Shown: positions 39,667 through 48,057 of the stretch, piece after piece | Layout: each line of letters begins with the position of its first letter | Numbering within the stretch: position 1 is the stretch's first letter | From: Vibrio parahaemolyticus | GTDB taxonomy: Bacteria; Pseudomonadota; Gammaproteobacteria; Enterobacterales; Vibrionaceae | Direction: 5' to 3' | DNA: 64,000 nucleotides | Assembly: GCF_900460535.1 (NCBI RefSeq) | Contig: NZ_UHIL01000001.1 | Location: forward strand, 1,488,001-1,552,000 | Position numbers and translations under genes: made by a program | The notes under the pieces: generated by a model | The model's database searches: none | What the model was told of the DNA's origin: nothing | The model's input: the letters and a program-made list of their open reading frames with translations, nothing else

Positions 39667-40410
39667 ATGTTTAAGAAATTAAAAGCATCGTTGGGTATTG
39701 GATCTGCAAAAGTGGATACTATTTTGGATGAAATGAGCGTGTTTCAAGGTGCGACGCTGAAGGGACATGTTCATATCAAAGGTGGGGATGTTGAACAGCA
39801 GATCGACGCTATCACCATTAAATTGAACACAGAAATGAAAGTTGAAGTGGACGATAGCGTAAGTTATCAAACCTTCACTATCGACCAGCTCAAGGCGGTT
39901 GAACCGTTTGTGATTCAACCGAATGAAGAAAAACAAGTGCCTTTCGAGCTAAAACTGCATGATGAAACACCTATCACTGCGGTTAGCGCATTGAAGAACC
40001 AGTGCAATGTTTGGGTAGAAACCACTCTGGATATTGATTTTGCCATCGACCCACGAGATCGCGATTACATTGAAGTGAAACCACTACCAGTGGCATCTCG
40101 CGTTATTCGAGCGATTGAACAAGCTGGTTTTACTATGGTGAAAGCAGATGTCGAAAAAGGCTTTTTGCGCGGCGGCTCTTTTGCCTCCCGTTCTGGTATC
40201 TATCAAGAGCTTGAGTTTCGCAATAGCGGGTTTGTGTCTTCAAAGGAAATTGAGCTGTCTTTCATTTTGGAAGGGCAGGTGATGCACTGCTTGGCTGAAA
40301 TTGACCGTTCTTTGAGTTTCTCAGGTGATCAATATCGCTCATTCACATTGCCAATCAATGCCACTGATGCGCAAGTGGCAGCCGCAGTGGCACCAACATT
40401 GAGTCTATAA
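39667..40410 (+). CDS. Spo0M-like arrestin-fold protein
   Basis: A 247-residue protein of the sporulation-control Spo0M family, which is common in non-sporulating bacteria. The start MFKKLKASLGIGSAKVDTIL, the two beta-sandwich halves and FIIQP/VPFEL-like strands match the family. Its job outside Bacillus is unknown; the fold suggests a protein-binding scaffold. AAAAGGAAAGG precedes the ATG. The last six bases overlap the end of the convergent DUF3187 gene. Confidence 0.88.
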   Translation: MFKKLKASLGIGSAKVDTILDEMSVFQGATLKGHVHIKGGDVEQQIDAITIKLNTEMKVEVDDSVSYQTFTIDQLKAVEPFVIQPNEEKQVPFELKLHDETPITAVSALKNQCNVWVETTLDIDFAIDPRDRDYIEVKPLPVASRVIRAIEQAGFTMVKADVEKGFLRGGSFASRSGIYQELEFRNSGFVSSKEIELSFILEGQVMHCLAEIDRSLSFSGDQYRSFTLPINATDAQVAAAVAPTLSL

Positions 40411-41400
40411 AAACTCGCTTTCCGAGTTAGATGAAAGTAGGTACCGATATCCAATCGTGAATGCGATATCGGTACTGTTATCCATATTTCTCGCATTCTC
40501 TATCGCCATGATTTCAAGGGCGGAGTTGCCCATGAGATAGCGATATCCCATCACAATTTCATTTGACGCATCGGCAAATTCTGTTGGCCCCTCAGTGGAA
40601 CCTTGATACCAGTGGTATTCAACAATAAAGTGGTGGTTTTCCCAAGGTGCATAACGATATCCGCCCGCCATTGCAGCGGTGTTGTGGCGGTAAGGTAAAT
40701 CGAGAAGAGCACGATCGTCAGAACGAAAAGTCATCCCGAACATTGAATAGAAAGCGTGTGCTCCGTACAGATAAGAGTAATTGAGTTGCACGCCTTGCTC
40801 AAAGTTACTGCCTTTAAAGGTACCGTGCGCGACTTTGTTATAATAGAGGCTTCCTCCTAGCGAAAGACCATGACGTTCATTTTGCAATATTTGGTATTGA
40901 ACGTACGTCGAGAGGTTGTTCGCGATGGTTTGGCCTTCGAAGCCGTCTTCCAACACATCATATTGCGGCATTGAGATGTAAAAGCGGTTTTTATCAACTT
41001 TATCTCGCCCGTTTTGTCCAATTCCAAATAGGTCATGAAAGCTTTCTGTTAAGCCATCCAGATGATTATCTGCAGCAAATACCCAGCGATAATTGAGTTC
41101 CCATTGCCATTGAGAACTGACTTGCCACTTAGCTCCAATTTCTAATTGGTTGTGGTAATAATCCAAAGCGTATTCGTCGGTATGAGCCCAAACACTCGCT
41201 ATTGTCGCCGAGCCATAAGCTTCTATGTACTCTGAAGGCAAGCTAAACCCAGAGCGGAGATGGTTGGTATGACTGACCACTTGGATTGGCGATTGAGCGT
41301 AAGATCGAAGTGGTCCGTAAAGATCGTTAGAGGCAAAAGTGGAAGCAGGCAACCAAAAAGCAAAAGCCAATATTGTAGGTTGCCATCGATTTTTCTTCAT
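40405..41400 (-). CDS. DUF3187 family outer-membrane protein
   Basis: A 331-residue protein with a cleavable signal (about residues 1-23, ending in STFA), then aromatic-rich alternating strands and a C-terminal GYRYLL segment, typical of an outer-membrane barrel. I recognise the DUF3187 family of vibrios and relatives; its substrate is unknown. No strong ribosome site. It converges on the Spo0M-like gene with a 6-base overlap, and no terminator separates them. Confidence 0.82.
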   Translation of the reverse strand: MKKNRWQPTILAFAFWLPASTFASNDLYGPLRSYAQSPIQVVSHTNHLRSGFSLPSEYIEAYGSATIASVWAHTDEYALDYYHNQLEIGAKWQVSSQWQWELNYRWVFAADNHLDGLTESFHDLFGIGQNGRDKVDKNRFYISMPQYDVLEDGFEGQTIANNLSTYVQYQILQNERHGLSLGGSLYYNKVAHGTFKGSNFEQGVQLNYSYLYGAHAFYSMFGMTFRSDDRALLDLPYRHNTAAMAGGYRYAPWENHHFIVEYHWYQGSTEGPTEFADASNEIVMGYRYLMGNSALEIMAIENARNMDNSTDIAFTIGYRYLLSSNSESEFL

Positions 41401-41540
41401 GATGAATACCTAAATATAGATTACTCAATAAATTAACTATAGTGTCACTCATTGTTTCGTGCCGCTAATTATACCAATGGTGTTTTTCGCCGAGTAGCTT
41501 ATTTAGTAGTGAACTTTCAATGACAAACTGAAATCGCGCT

Positions 41541-41569
41541 TTGCAATCTAAATGTGAGCTAGGTACAAT
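41541..41569 (+). promoter_or_regulatory. Sigma-70 promoter for thrS
   Basis: TTGCAA, 17 bases, TACAAT. A start near 41576 would give a leader of about 130 bases containing the predicted operator hairpins. Confidence 0.7.
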
Positions 41570-41575
41570 CGCTCT

Positions 41576-41704
41576 TCCGATAGCGGTCCGGTATTCGTGT
41601 TACTGAGCGACCTCTATCGCTTCTCAACTATTTATCAACAAATAGCTTCTAAATTTGAATAACATGTGTTGCTTGGTATGCAACACCACTGTAAAGGACA
41701 TAGC
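41576..41704 (+). promoter_or_regulatory. thrS leader: predicted autogenous operator mimicking tRNA-Thr
   Basis: Two hairpins precede the Shine-Dalgarno AAAGGA (41693). The first, at 41628-41645, has arms CTATTT/AAATAG. The second, at 41666-41686, has arms GTGTTGC/GCAACAC and the seven-base loop TTGGTAT. Read as an anticodon loop this is U-U-GGU-A-U, with U33, the threonine anticodon GGU and A37. The hairpin-linker-hairpin-SD order matches the known E. coli thrS operator bound by threonyl-tRNA synthetase. A 6-bp outer pairing, CGATAG (41578) with CTATCG (41614), is also possible. Confidence 0.72.
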
Positions 41705-43633
41705 ATGCCTATTATTACTCTTCCTGACGGCAGTCAGCGTCAATTTGACAACCCAGTATCTACAATGGAAGTTGCGCAATCGATCGGTCCCGGTCTTGCA
41801 AAAGCAACGATTGCTGGTCGTGTTAACGGTAACCGCGTTGATGCGTGTGATCTAATTGAAGAAGACGCAAGCCTAGAAATCATCACAGTAAAAGATGAAG
41901 TTGACGGTCTAGAAATCGTTCGTCACTCTTGTGCTCACCTTCTTGGTCACGCTCTAAAACAGCTATACCCACAAGCTAAAATGGCGATTGGTCCTACCAT
42001 CGACAATGGCTTCTACTACGACATCGACCTAGACGAGTCTCTAACGCAAGAAGATCTTGAAAAGATCGAAAAGCGTATGAAAGAACTTGCGAAAACCAAG
42101 TACGAAGTTGTTAAGAAAAAAGTAAGCTGGCAGGAAGCACGTGATACATTTGAATCACGTGGTGAACCGTACAAAGTGGAAATCCTAGACGAAAACGTAT
42201 CTCGCGATGATCGCCCGGGCCTATACCACCATGAAGAATACATTGACATGTGTCGTGGTCCTCACGTTCCTAACATGGGCTTCTGTCAACACTTCACTTT
42301 ATTGAATGTTGCAGGCGCTTACTGGCGTGGTAACAGCGACAACAAAATGCTTCAACGTATCTACGGTACTGCTTTCCACGATAAGAAAGCACTGAAAGCG
42401 CACCTAACTCGTCTAGAAGAAGCGGCGAAGCGTGACCACCGTAAAATCGGTAAGCAATTAGACCTATTCCACATGCAACAAGAAGCACCGGGTATGGTGT
42501 TCTGGCATCACAATGGTTGGTCTATCTTCCGTGATCTAGAAGTGTTCGTTCGTGACAAACTAAACGAATACGACTACCAAGAAGTGAAAGGCCCACTAAT
42601 GATGGACCGCGTTCTTTGGGAACGTTCTGGTCACTGGGATAAATACGCAGACGCGATGTTCACAACTTCTTCTGAAAACCGTGAATACGCAATCAAACCA
42701 ATGAACTGTCCTGGTCACGTTCAGATCTTTAACCAAGGTCTGAAATCGTACCGTGATCTTCCGCTACGTATGGCTGAGTTCGGCTCATGTCACCGTAACG
42801 AACCATCTGGCGCACTACACGGCATCATGCGTGTACGTGGCTTTACTCAGGATGACGCTCACATCTTCTGTACTGAGAGTCAAATCCAAGAGGAAGTAAC
42901 AAGCTGTATTAAGATGGTTTACGATACGTACCAAACATTTGGTTTTGACAACATCGTAGTGAAACTGTCTACTCGTCCAGAAAAACGTGTAGGTTCAGAC
43001 GAAATCTGGGATCAATCTGAAGAAGCATTGAAACAGTCTCTAGAATCAATGGAAATTCCATACGAGATTCAAGAAGGCGAGGGTGCATTCTACGGTCCTA
43101 AGATCGAGTTTACGCTATATGACTGTCTAGACCGTGCATGGCAATGTGGTACAGTTCAGCTAGACTTCAACCTACCAGGTCGCCTAGGTGCAACTTACGT
43201 AGGTGAAAACAACGAACGTCTTGTTCCGGTAATGATTCACCGTGCAATTCTAGGTTCTCTAGAACGTTTCATCGGTATCCTTATCGAAGAATATGCTGGT
43301 TTCTTCCCAACTTGGTTGGCGCCAGAACAAGCAGTTCTTATGAACATTACTGATAAACAGTCAGGTTATGTTCAAGAAATCGTACAAAAACTACAAAAAA
43401 GTGGAATTAGAGCTAAAGCGGACTTGAGAAATGAGAAGATTGGCTTTAAAATCCGCGAACATACTTTGAAGCGTGTACCGTATATGCTTGTTGTTGGTGA
43501 CCAAGAAATGGAAGCTGGCGAAATTGCAGTACGTACTCGTAAAGGCAAAGATCTTGGTAAATTTAAAGTGGATGACTTCATCGCATACATCCAAGACGAG
43601 ATCTCTAGCCGTAAGCTCAATCTGGAGGAATAA
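41705..43633 (+). CDS. thrS: Threonyl-tRNA synthetase
   Basis: A 642-residue class II synthetase: N-terminal TGS domain ([15 protein letters not shown]), editing domain with [11 protein letters not shown] and the later HxxxH/C zinc pattern, catalytic core with CPGHVQIF and [19 protein letters not shown], then the anticodon-binding domain. Start ATG 41705 follows AAAGGA by six bases. Codons are strongly CTA-biased except for a patch near 43390-43470 that overlaps an internal promoter. Translation is probably self-repressed through the leader hairpins. Confidence 0.97.
   Translation: MPIITLPDGSQRQFDNPVSTMEVAQSIGPGLAKATIAGRVNGNRVDACDLIEEDASLEIITVKDEVDGLEIVRHSCAHLLGHALKQLYPQAKMAIGPTIDNGFYYDIDLDESLTQEDLEKIEKRMKELAKTKYEVVKKKVSWQEARDTFESRGEPYKVEILDENVSRDDRPGLYHHEEYIDMCRGPHVPNMGFCQHFTLLNVAGAYWRGNSDNKMLQRIYGTAFHDKKALKAHLTRLEEAAKRDHRKIGKQLDLFHMQQEAPGMVFWHHNGWSIFRDLEVFVRDKLNEYDYQEVKGPLMMDRVLWERSGHWDKYADAMFTTSSENREYAIKPMNCPGHVQIFNQGLKSYRDLPLRMAEFGSCHRNEPSGALHGIMRVRGFTQDDAHIFCTESQIQEEVTSCIKMVYDTYQTFGFDNIVVKLSTRPEKRVGSDEIWDQSEEALKQSLESMEIPYEIQEGEGAFYGPKIEFTLYDCLDRAWQCGTVQLDFNLPGRLGATYVGENNERLVPVMIHRAILGSLERFIGILIEEYAGFFPTWLAPEQAVLMNITDKQSGYVQEIVQKLQKSGIRAKADLRNEKIGFKIREHTLKRVPYMLVVGDQEMEAGEIAVRTRKGKDLGKFKVDDFIAYIQDEISSRKLNLEE
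43424..43452 (+). promoter_or_regulatory. Internal promoter for infC-rpmI-rplT within thrS
   Basis: TTGAGA, 17 bases, TAAAAT: five of six matches in each box at ideal spacing. It falls in a part of thrS where the usual CTA/CGT codons give way to TTG, AGA and GGA. E. coli also transcribes infC from promoters inside thrS. Confidence 0.68.
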
Positions 43634-43636
43634 GCT

Positions 43637-44188
43637 ATTAAAGGCGGAAGACGTGGCCAACAGCCGGTAAAACAAAACCCGCACCGTATCAACGGTGAAA
43701 TTCGTGGTATTCGTGAAGTTCGACTAACAGGCGCTGACGGTGAATCAGTTGGTGTTGTATCGATTCAAGAAGCCATTGCAGCTGCTGAAGAAGCTGGTAT
43801 GGATCTCGTTGAGATCAGCCCTAACGCCGAGCCACCAGTTTGTCGTGTGATGGACTATGGTAAGTTCCTCTTCGAGAAGAGCAAATCTGCTAAAGAGCAG
43901 AAGAAGAAGCAAAAGCAGGTCCAGATCAAGGAAGTAAAATTCCGTCCTGGAACTGATATTGGAGACTATCAGGTAAAACTACGCAACCTGACGCGTTTCC
44001 TTGAAGAAGGCAACAAAGTGAAGGTAACAATTCGCTTCCGTGGCCGAGAGATGGCACACCAAGACATCGGTGTCGACGTTCTAAACCGCTTGAAAGAAGA
44101 CACTGCAGAAATTGCTGTAGTAGAAGCTTTCCCTAGCCGTATTGAAGGTCGTCAGATGATCATGGTGCTAGCCCCTAAAAAGAAGTAA
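43637..44188 (+). CDS. infC: Translation initiation factor IF-3 (AUU start)
   Basis: 183 residues beginning [23 protein letters not shown], so the first codon is ATT at 43637. The Shine-Dalgarno GGAGG lies eight bases upstream inside the end of thrS, and the thrS stop is three bases before. The AUU start is the known discriminatory codon by which IF-3 represses its own synthesis. N-domain, lysine-rich linker ([20 protein letters not shown]) and C-domain are intact. IF-3 binds the 30S subunit and checks the start codon. Confidence 0.96.
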   Translation: MKGGRRGQQPVKQNPHRINGEIRGIREVRLTGADGESVGVVSIQEAIAAAEEAGMDLVEISPNAEPPVCRVMDYGKFLFEKSKSAKEQKKKQKQVQIKEVKFRPGTDIGDYQVKLRNLTRFLEEGNKVKVTIRFRGREMAHQDIGVDVLNRLKEDTAEIAVVEAFPSRIEGRQMIMVLAPKKK

Positions 44189-44210
44189 TTAACGGCTCAT
44201 AAAGTAATTG

Positions 44211-44254
44211 AAACCCAGTCGTTTCCCTTTGAATAAAAGGTAACGGATGGGTTT
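44211..44254 (+). promoter_or_regulatory. Leader hairpin upstream of rpmI (L20-type autoregulation)
   Basis: A long imperfect hairpin: AAACCC pairs GGGTTT, CGTT pairs AACG and CC pairs GG, with an A-rich loop. It ends in TTTT, so it could attenuate as well as bind protein. In E. coli L20 represses rpmI-rplT by binding RNA in this spacer; the same role is inferred. Confidence 0.55.
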
Positions 44255-44307
44255 TGTTCGCCCTAATTACATTGTTTATTAAACTACTCAATGCGGAGTT
44301 ATTCATC

Positions 44308-44502
44308 ATGCCTAAGATGAAAACCAACAAAGGTGCTGCTAAGCGTTTTAAGAAAACTGCTGGTGGTATTAAGTACAAGCACGCTACTAAACGTCACATC
44401 CTGACTAAGCGTACTACTAAGAACAAGCGTCAACTACGTCCAAATGCAATCCTTCCACGTTGTGAAGTGGCTGCAGTAATCCGTATGTTGCCATACGCTT
44501 AA
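44308..44502 (+). CDS. rpmI: 50S ribosomal protein L35
   Basis: 64 residues, starting [20 protein letters not shown] and ending [19 protein letters not shown], full length and very basic. The start at 44308 follows GGAG; an upstream in-frame ATG at 44254 belongs to the leader. It is the middle gene of infC-rpmI-rplT. Confidence 0.98.
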   Translation: MPKMKTNKGAAKRFKKTAGGIKYKHATKRHILTKRTTKNKRQLRPNAILPRCEVAAVIRMLPYA

Positions 44503-44542
44503 TTCTTTTTAGTTATCAATCGTTTAGTTTAGGAGAAGCATA

Positions 44543-44896
44543 ATGCCTCGCGTAAAACGTGGTGTACAAGCTCGTGCACGTCATAAGAAAGTTCTAAAAC
44601 AAGCTAAAGGTTACTACGGTGCACGTTCACGTGTTTACCGCGTAGCTTTCCAAGCAGTTACTAAAGCTGGTCAATACGCTTACCGTGACCGTCGCGCTAA
44701 GAAACGTCAATTCCGTCAACTATGGATTGCACGTATCAACGCGGCATCTCGTCAAAATGGTCTATCTTACAGCCGTTTCATCAATGGTCTTAAGAAAGCA
44801 TCTATCGAGATCGACCGTAAGATCCTTGCGGACATCGCAGTATTCGACAAAGCTGCATTTGCAGTTCTAGTTGAAAAAGCGAAAGCTGCTCTTTAA
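44543..44896 (+). CDS. rplT: 50S ribosomal protein L20
   Basis: 117 residues, the standard length, starting [34 protein letters not shown]20 binds 23S rRNA early in 50S assembly and, in enterobacteria, represses its own operon. TTAGGAG precedes the start. It is the last gene before a strong terminator. Confidence 0.98.
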
Positions 44897-44916
44897 TTAG
44901 CAGTTTAGGTTTAAGG

Positions 44917-44946
44917 AAAGGAGAGCATTCGCTCTCCTTTTTTATT
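44917..44946 (+). terminator. Terminator after rplT
   Basis: A 10-bp perfect stem (AAAGGAGAGC/GCTCTCCTTT) with loop ATTC and a following T-tract. Confidence 0.93.
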
Positions 44947-45141
44947 ATCTGTAATTTCTCTTCTATGTGTTTTCTTACTTGTTTGCATCACTTCTGGTTA
45001 CACTCCTCTCACATTGAATACTTTCAATAAAGGTACTCACGCACAGCCACTTCTATATAACTTACTAACACTATCCTGATTTCATATTTAAAGGCTTGGT
45101 GGTAACGTACTGTACTTACTTCATAGCATTAAGGGCACGAC

Positions 45142-45459
45142 ATGATTTACACAACAACAGATACGATTCCAGGCAAGGAAATAGCAGAAGTTAGAGGAGT
45201 GGTGACGGGCAACGTTGTTCAATCTAAGCATATCGGCAGAGACCTAATGGCTGGTCTAAAAAGCATTGTTGGTGGAGAGATCCGCGGATACACCGAAATG
45301 ATGACCGAAGCACGTGACATTGCTATTCAACGTATGGTCGAGCAAGCGAACCAGAAAGGCGCCGATGCGATTGTAGGAATTCGCTTTACTACAAGCTCAA
45401 TTGTCGATGGTTCATCTGAAATCCTTGCTTTTGGTACCGCTGTAAAGCTCGTGGAATAG
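45142..45459 (+). CDS. ybjQ: YbjQ family protein (UPF0145)
   Basis: A 105-residue small cytosolic protein of the YbjQ family, often named heavy-metal-binding from its fold rather than proof. The motifs EVRGVVTGNVVQSKHIGRD, GLKSIVGGEIRGYTEMMTEAR and GADAIVGIRFTTSSI are complete. It probably forms a pentamer as in solved homologues. AAGGG precedes the ATG. It is a lone gene between rplT and a regulator. Confidence 0.93.
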   Translation: MIYTTTDTIPGKEIAEVRGVVTGNVVQSKHIGRDLMAGLKSIVGGEIRGYTEMMTEARDIAIQRMVEQANQKGADAIVGIRFTTSSIVDGSSEILAFGTAVKLVE

Positions 45460-45935
45460 AATTGCTTTTGATTGGCGAGGCAACATCGGTTCTTCGCCTT
45501 CTTTAGACTCTCCCTTAAGTGGTTTGAGTAAGCCATGGCTTCACTCCAAAATGTTAAAAAACTCAAATTCTAATCCTAGGGTTTTATTGGTATATTTTTT
45601 ATTAATGTGAGTTTTTATTCATTTTATTGACTGGCTTTAAGTAGGGTAAATGTTCTAAAACTAGTTATGTGATCTGGTGTTATCTTCTTGTTTTAATTAT
45701 CTAAGCCATACAAATTGCGATCAGGTAAACTGATTTTATTTCTTTTATTATTAAATGACTTAGATATATATAACTAAGTCCAATGTCTTTTGAGTTATGT
45801 CATTTGCGTGTTGAATGGTGTTGTTGGTATATTAATTCAAGAATTTATTATAAAAATATGAACTTATAGCTTGCTAATAAGCTCTAAATTGTTACAAATA
45901 CTATAAAGCTGTAACATTGCCAAAAGGAATAGTAG
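45460..45935. other. Long A+T-rich intergenic region
   Basis: About 475 bases without a recognisable gene. It contains an inverted repeat, GACTTAG/CTAAGTC at 45757-45780 around a ten-base AT core, which may be the operator of the regulator downstream. No terminator or RNA gene could be assigned. Confidence 0.45.
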
Positions 45936-46745
45936 ATGAGAGATCTGACTCCCGAATATTTGCTAGCCGCTCTACGACAAGCGATTAAAACAAAGGGGCT
46001 AACATATCGAGAGCTATCTGAAAAAATGGGCATGCCACTGTCCACTTTTAAGAGACATTTAACCAGTACCAACCTCGCGTTAGATAAACTGCTTGAATAC
46101 TGTCGTGCGATTGACTGTACATTGGATGAATTGCAAAAGTTAGCCAATCAGTTGCAAGGTGAAGATGAAGATTATTTTAGTCGAACACAAGATGAAGTGT
46201 TTTTTCAGTTCCCACATCTTTACGATTTTTATCGTGAACTGAGGATGTTGCGCGGAAAAGATGGATACACAATTTTAAAGAAGAAATACGACTTATCAGA
46301 GCAAAGCATGTCTGATTATCTGGGTGCACTAGAGTTGCTAGACCTTGTTTACGTAGATGAAAACAAAAGTATTACGTTGCACGGCCCGCTGTACTACAGC
46401 TACGCAGAAAACTCGAAGTTAAACGATAAGTACACCGAGATAATCAAAGAGCAAACAACGACACATGATAAATGCGTTCGTGTTGCTTTGGCGCGAATGA
46501 AAATTACGGAAGAACAGTTGCTGGAGCTTGAAGATCAAGTAGCGAAAACGGTGATTGATTTTCACTCGAAGAATGTTGTCGCTGAAAACTTTAATGTTTC
46601 CGACTTCACAAACGTCGTTCTACTTGCTGGGCCACATCAACCAGTGACATTCTCTGATGGAATTGTAGAAACAGAATCTCGTTTTATTGACGATATTCGC
46701 TACGCAATTGCAGCAGCAGGGGATAAACCAAGCCTTTCAATTTAA
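45936..46745 (+). CDS. XRE-type helix-turn-helix regulator
   Basis: A 269-residue protein with an N-terminal helix-turn-helix (LTYRELSEKMGMPLSTFKRHLTSTNLALDKLLEYCRAI) followed by a C-terminal region of unknown fold. AAAAGGAA precedes the start. It stands alone in a low-G+C neighbourhood with nearly 500 empty bases upstream, so its targets are unclear; autoregulation via the upstream inverted repeat is possible. Confidence 0.75.
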   Translation: MRDLTPEYLLAALRQAIKTKGLTYRELSEKMGMPLSTFKRHLTSTNLALDKLLEYCRAIDCTLDELQKLANQLQGEDEDYFSRTQDEVFFQFPHLYDFYRELRMLRGKDGYTILKKKYDLSEQSMSDYLGALELLDLVYVDENKSITLHGPLYYSYAENSKLNDKYTEIIKEQTTTHDKCVRVALARMKITEEQLLELEDQVAKTVIDFHSKNVVAENFNVSDFTNVVLLAGPHQPVTFSDGIVETESRFIDDIRYAIAAAGDKPSLSI

Positions 46746-46963
46746 TCCATTCACTTATCTCTCAGAGCCAATGGCTTGCATCTTAGGTATTGGGAAATAT
46801 CGAGTTTGTAAGCTCTTGGCTTAACGTCTATCTCTCGCCTAAATCTTCAGCACATCAGTTTGTCTAGCCTTTGTTTTTGCATTTTAATGATAAAACTATA
46901 GATTTTTGTAATTTTTCGTTATGGATAAATTCATACTTGTAATGTTTGTTTTTTGATCTATTA

Positions 46964-46976
46964 TGACGAAGTGTCA
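46964..46976. promoter_or_regulatory. TetR-type operator, site 1
   Basis: TGACGAAGTGTCA, an imperfect 13-base palindrome of the TGACG...CGTCA type, 93 bases before the TetR start. Confidence 0.68.
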
Positions 46977-46980
46977 ATTA

Positions 46981-46993
46981 TGACGGTTCGTCA
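46981..46993. promoter_or_regulatory. TetR-type operator, site 2
   Basis: TGACGGTTCGTCA, starting 17 bases after the start of site 1, so both could be occupied on the same promoter. Confidence 0.72.
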
Positions 46994-47068
46994 AAAATGG
47001 TGACGTTCCTGTTTTACATAATCGTGTTACAATTATCAGGAGTGTGTGGGTATACGGATCAAAGGATT

Positions 47069-47857
47069 ATGTTTAACTTTCGCTGTAAAAAGGATGGTAA
47101 GCGAGACGGGTGTCGTGTCTCGTCCGGGCTAACCAAAAAGCAACAAGCGATTGCGGATAGAGAAGTTGAGCTTATTCAACTGGCTAAGTCACTCGTCCAA
47201 GAGCAGGGGTTTGCGAACCTCACTATGGATAAGCTGACCTCGGCTAGCTCTTATTCTAAGGGCACCATCTACAATCATTTTTGCAGCAAAGAAGACGTAA
47301 TACTTGCGCTTTGTATCCATTCGTTAAAAAGCGAAGCGATATTTTTCGAGCGCACGGCAAACTTCGATGGCAATACTCGAGAGAAAATTATTGCGATGCA
47401 TGTAGGCTATCGTATTTACGCTCGAATGGAGCCAGTGCTGTCGACTTGCGCGATTGTAGCTAAAACGCCTTGGGTGTTGGAAAAAGCATCACCTGAACGT
47501 TTGAATGAGCTGAATCGGCTAGAAGAAGAAGTGATTTCCGGTGCAGATGCGTTGGTCAATAATGCCGTAGAGTGCGGAGATCTAAAGTTTTCTCCTGCTA
47601 TAGGTGCGGATGCTATTGTGTTTGCTAACTGGTCTATCGCATTTGGTTCTAACGCGCTTGCGCAAAACGCATCGAATAGTCGCTGTATACAACGAATCCA
47701 AGACCCATTTTCTGTGTTGCACAATGCGAATATGTTATTAGACGGCTTAGGTTGGGCGCCACTTTCTACAGAGTGGGACTATCGGAAAACCTGGCGTCGA
47801 GTAGAACAGGAACTCTTTAGCGAAGAGATTGCTTACTTAGAAACAGTGAACCGCTAA
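47069..47857 (+). CDS. TetR-family transcriptional regulator
   Basis: A 262-residue repressor. The N-terminal helix-turn-helix (LTMDKLTSASSYSKGTIYNHFCSKEDVILAL) is typical TetR, and the C-terminal ligand domain is unassigned. ATG 47069 follows AAAGGA closely; the spacing is short, so the start is moderately sure. Two 13-base palindromes precede it and two more precede the exporter operon downstream, pointing to autorepression and control of the MMPL genes. A hydrophobic inducer is likely. Confidence 0.88.
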   Translation: MFNFRCKKDGKRDGCRVSSGLTKKQQAIADREVELIQLAKSLVQEQGFANLTMDKLTSASSYSKGTIYNHFCSKEDVILALCIHSLKSEAIFFERTANFDGNTREKIIAMHVGYRIYARMEPVLSTCAIVAKTPWVLEKASPERLNELNRLEEEVISGADALVNNAVECGDLKFSPAIGADAIVFANWSIAFGSNALAQNASNSRCIQRIQDPFSVLHNANMLLDGLGWAPLSTEWDYRKTWRRVEQELFSEEIAYLETVNR

Positions 47858-47868
47858 ATCGGTTACAG

Positions 47869-47898
47869 AAGCCAATCCAAACGATGATTGGCTTTTTT
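47869..47898 (+). terminator. Terminator after the TetR gene
   Basis: A 9-bp stem (AAGCCAATC/GATTGGCTT) followed by T6. It separates the regulator from the exporter operon. Confidence 0.9.
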
Positions 47899-47910
47899 AT
47901 CACACTAAAG

Positions 47911-47923
47911 TGACGAATCGTCA
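47911..47923. promoter_or_regulatory. TetR-type operator, site 3
   Basis: TGACGAATCGTCA, a perfect palindrome around one central base. It lies 147 bases before the exporter start. Confidence 0.78.
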
Positions 47924-48030
47924 ATATTTGACTTAAAAGATGATGCTTAAGGTGAAGAACCTAGAGAGGCATTTGAAAAGTTACGTAAAAACTAGAAAAC
48001 AGCGCTGGCTGATTTTTTAGTTTTTAAATT

Positions 48031-48043
48031 TGACGAAACGTCA
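48031..48043. promoter_or_regulatory. TetR-type operator, site 4
   Basis: TGACGAAACGTCA, immediately upstream of the Shine-Dalgarno of the MMPL gene. Confidence 0.76.
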
Positions 48044-48057
48044 CAAAGGAGAGTGTG

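Larger units (their letters stand above)
46746..47068. other. Intergenic region before the TetR gene
   Basis: About 320 bases. The only structure found is the pair of TetR-type operators at 46964 and 46981; the remainder is A+T-rich with no gene. Confidence 0.5.

Noticed and set aside
45000..45060. c-di-GMP riboswitch suggested by CACGCACAG upstream of ybjQ
   Set aside because: The rest of the GEMM core and its conserved stems are missing.
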